A stretch of DNA of 13,904 bases from JAAXTT01 sp964530215 (GTDB taxonomy: Bacteria; Bacillota; Desulfotomaculia; Desulfotomaculales; Desulfocucumaceae), in the NCBI GenBank assembly GCA_964530215.1, contig CAZHAJ010000037.1:1-13904 (forward strand), in the 5' to 3' direction. Below the pieces are notes generated by a model that was given only the letters and a program-made list of their open reading frames with translations, had not been told where the DNA came from and made no database searches. Shown here one piece after another: positions 13,756-13,904 of this stretch (positions are counted from its first letter, which is position 1; every line of letters starts with the position of its first letter). The position numbers were made by a program, and so were the translations under genes.

Positions 13756-13904
13756 TTAGTTATTGGTCTGATGTAATTTCGATTCCAGCTCAACTATTTG
13801 ACGGTTTTTGCCAAGTAACCATCGTGCATATCGATAATTTGCCTTTAATAGCTTTTTATTCTCTTTTTCCATCTGACTTTGTAGATTCATCTTATGGTTT
13901 TCTA
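13756..13904 (-). CDS. 3' end of an unrecognised protein, coiled-coil-like C-terminus (5' end off window)
   Basis: An open frame enters from the right edge and stops with TAA at 13758-13756. The last 44 residues from the internal methionine at 13890 read MNLQSQMEKENKKLLKANYR, then YARWLLGKNRQIVELESKLH and QTNN. They are rich in Glu, Lys, Asn and Leu with heptad-like spacing, suggesting a helix or coiled coil. The ATG at 13890 has no ribosome binding site, and the frame stays open to the edge, so this is more likely the tail of a longer gene than a small protein. A good terminator lies 150 nt downstream. I do not recognise the family. Confidence 0.4.
   Translation of the reverse strand, partial: ENHKMNLQSQMEKENKKLLKANYRYARWLLGKNRQIVELESKLHQTNN

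Noticed and set aside
1..13904. Mobile elements, CRISPR arrays, tRNA/rRNA genes or defence systems
   Set aside because: No transposase, integrase, regularly spaced repeats, tRNA-like cloverleaf or defence-type gene was recognised. The region is housekeeping in character.

Overview
The window reads as a chromosomal segment from a low-to-mid GC, sporulation-type Firmicute of the class Clostridia. A Peptococcaceae / Desulfotomaculum-like relative is my best guess. This is inferred from the gene content (RadC-MreB-MreC-MreD, DUF4321, DUF3842, a SpoVD-like PBP with PASTA domains, late cobalamin genes) and from Shine-Dalgarno-rich starts. It is not from a database match. All supported genes lie on the minus strand, so the order of transcription runs from high to low coordinates.

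Layout, in transcription order. (1) 13904-13756: the 3' end of an unrecognised coding frame, then about 150 nt with a DnaA-box-like cluster, then a clear rho-independent terminator (13605-13578). (2) A compact extended -10 promoter and the DUF3842 gene (13533-13120). (3) A structured leader (13119-12994) and a late cobalamin block: cobU, cobQ (cbiP), cbiB, cbiA (cobB), cobS and cobC. These cover a,c-diamide synthesis, the four peripheral amidations, aminopropanol attachment, activation of the nucleotide-loop precursor, joining of the lower ligand, and phosphate removal. cobT, cobD and a recognisable B12 riboswitch are not in the window. (4) A SpoVD/FtsI-type transpeptidase with two PASTA domains, a DUF192 protein, a DUF4321 membrane protein, maf and radC. 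(5) An internal promoter overlapping the radC stop codon, then mreB, mreC and mreD, the cell-shape genes.

The spacing is tight (a TGATG overlap at cobQ/cbiB, an ATGA overlap at mreC/mreD, mostly 10-120 nt elsewhere). Long polycistronic transcripts are therefore likely, with separate entry points before DUF3842 and before mreB. Several real starts differ from the longest open frame; I placed them using Shine-Dalgarno spacing. TTG starts are supported for maf, the DUF192 gene and cobC.

The oddest part is the left end. mreC is interrupted by two consecutive in-frame TAA codons between its membrane anchor and its periplasmic domain, although both halves remain in the same frame and look well conserved. 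The next gene, mreD, carries an exact 35-bp in-frame direct repeat that runs off the window edge and replaces the expected C-terminal sequence. These are either two real lesions or rearrangements in adjacent cell-shape genes, or assembly/sequencing errors. I found no phage, transposon, CRISPR or defence genes and no rRNA or tRNA genes.
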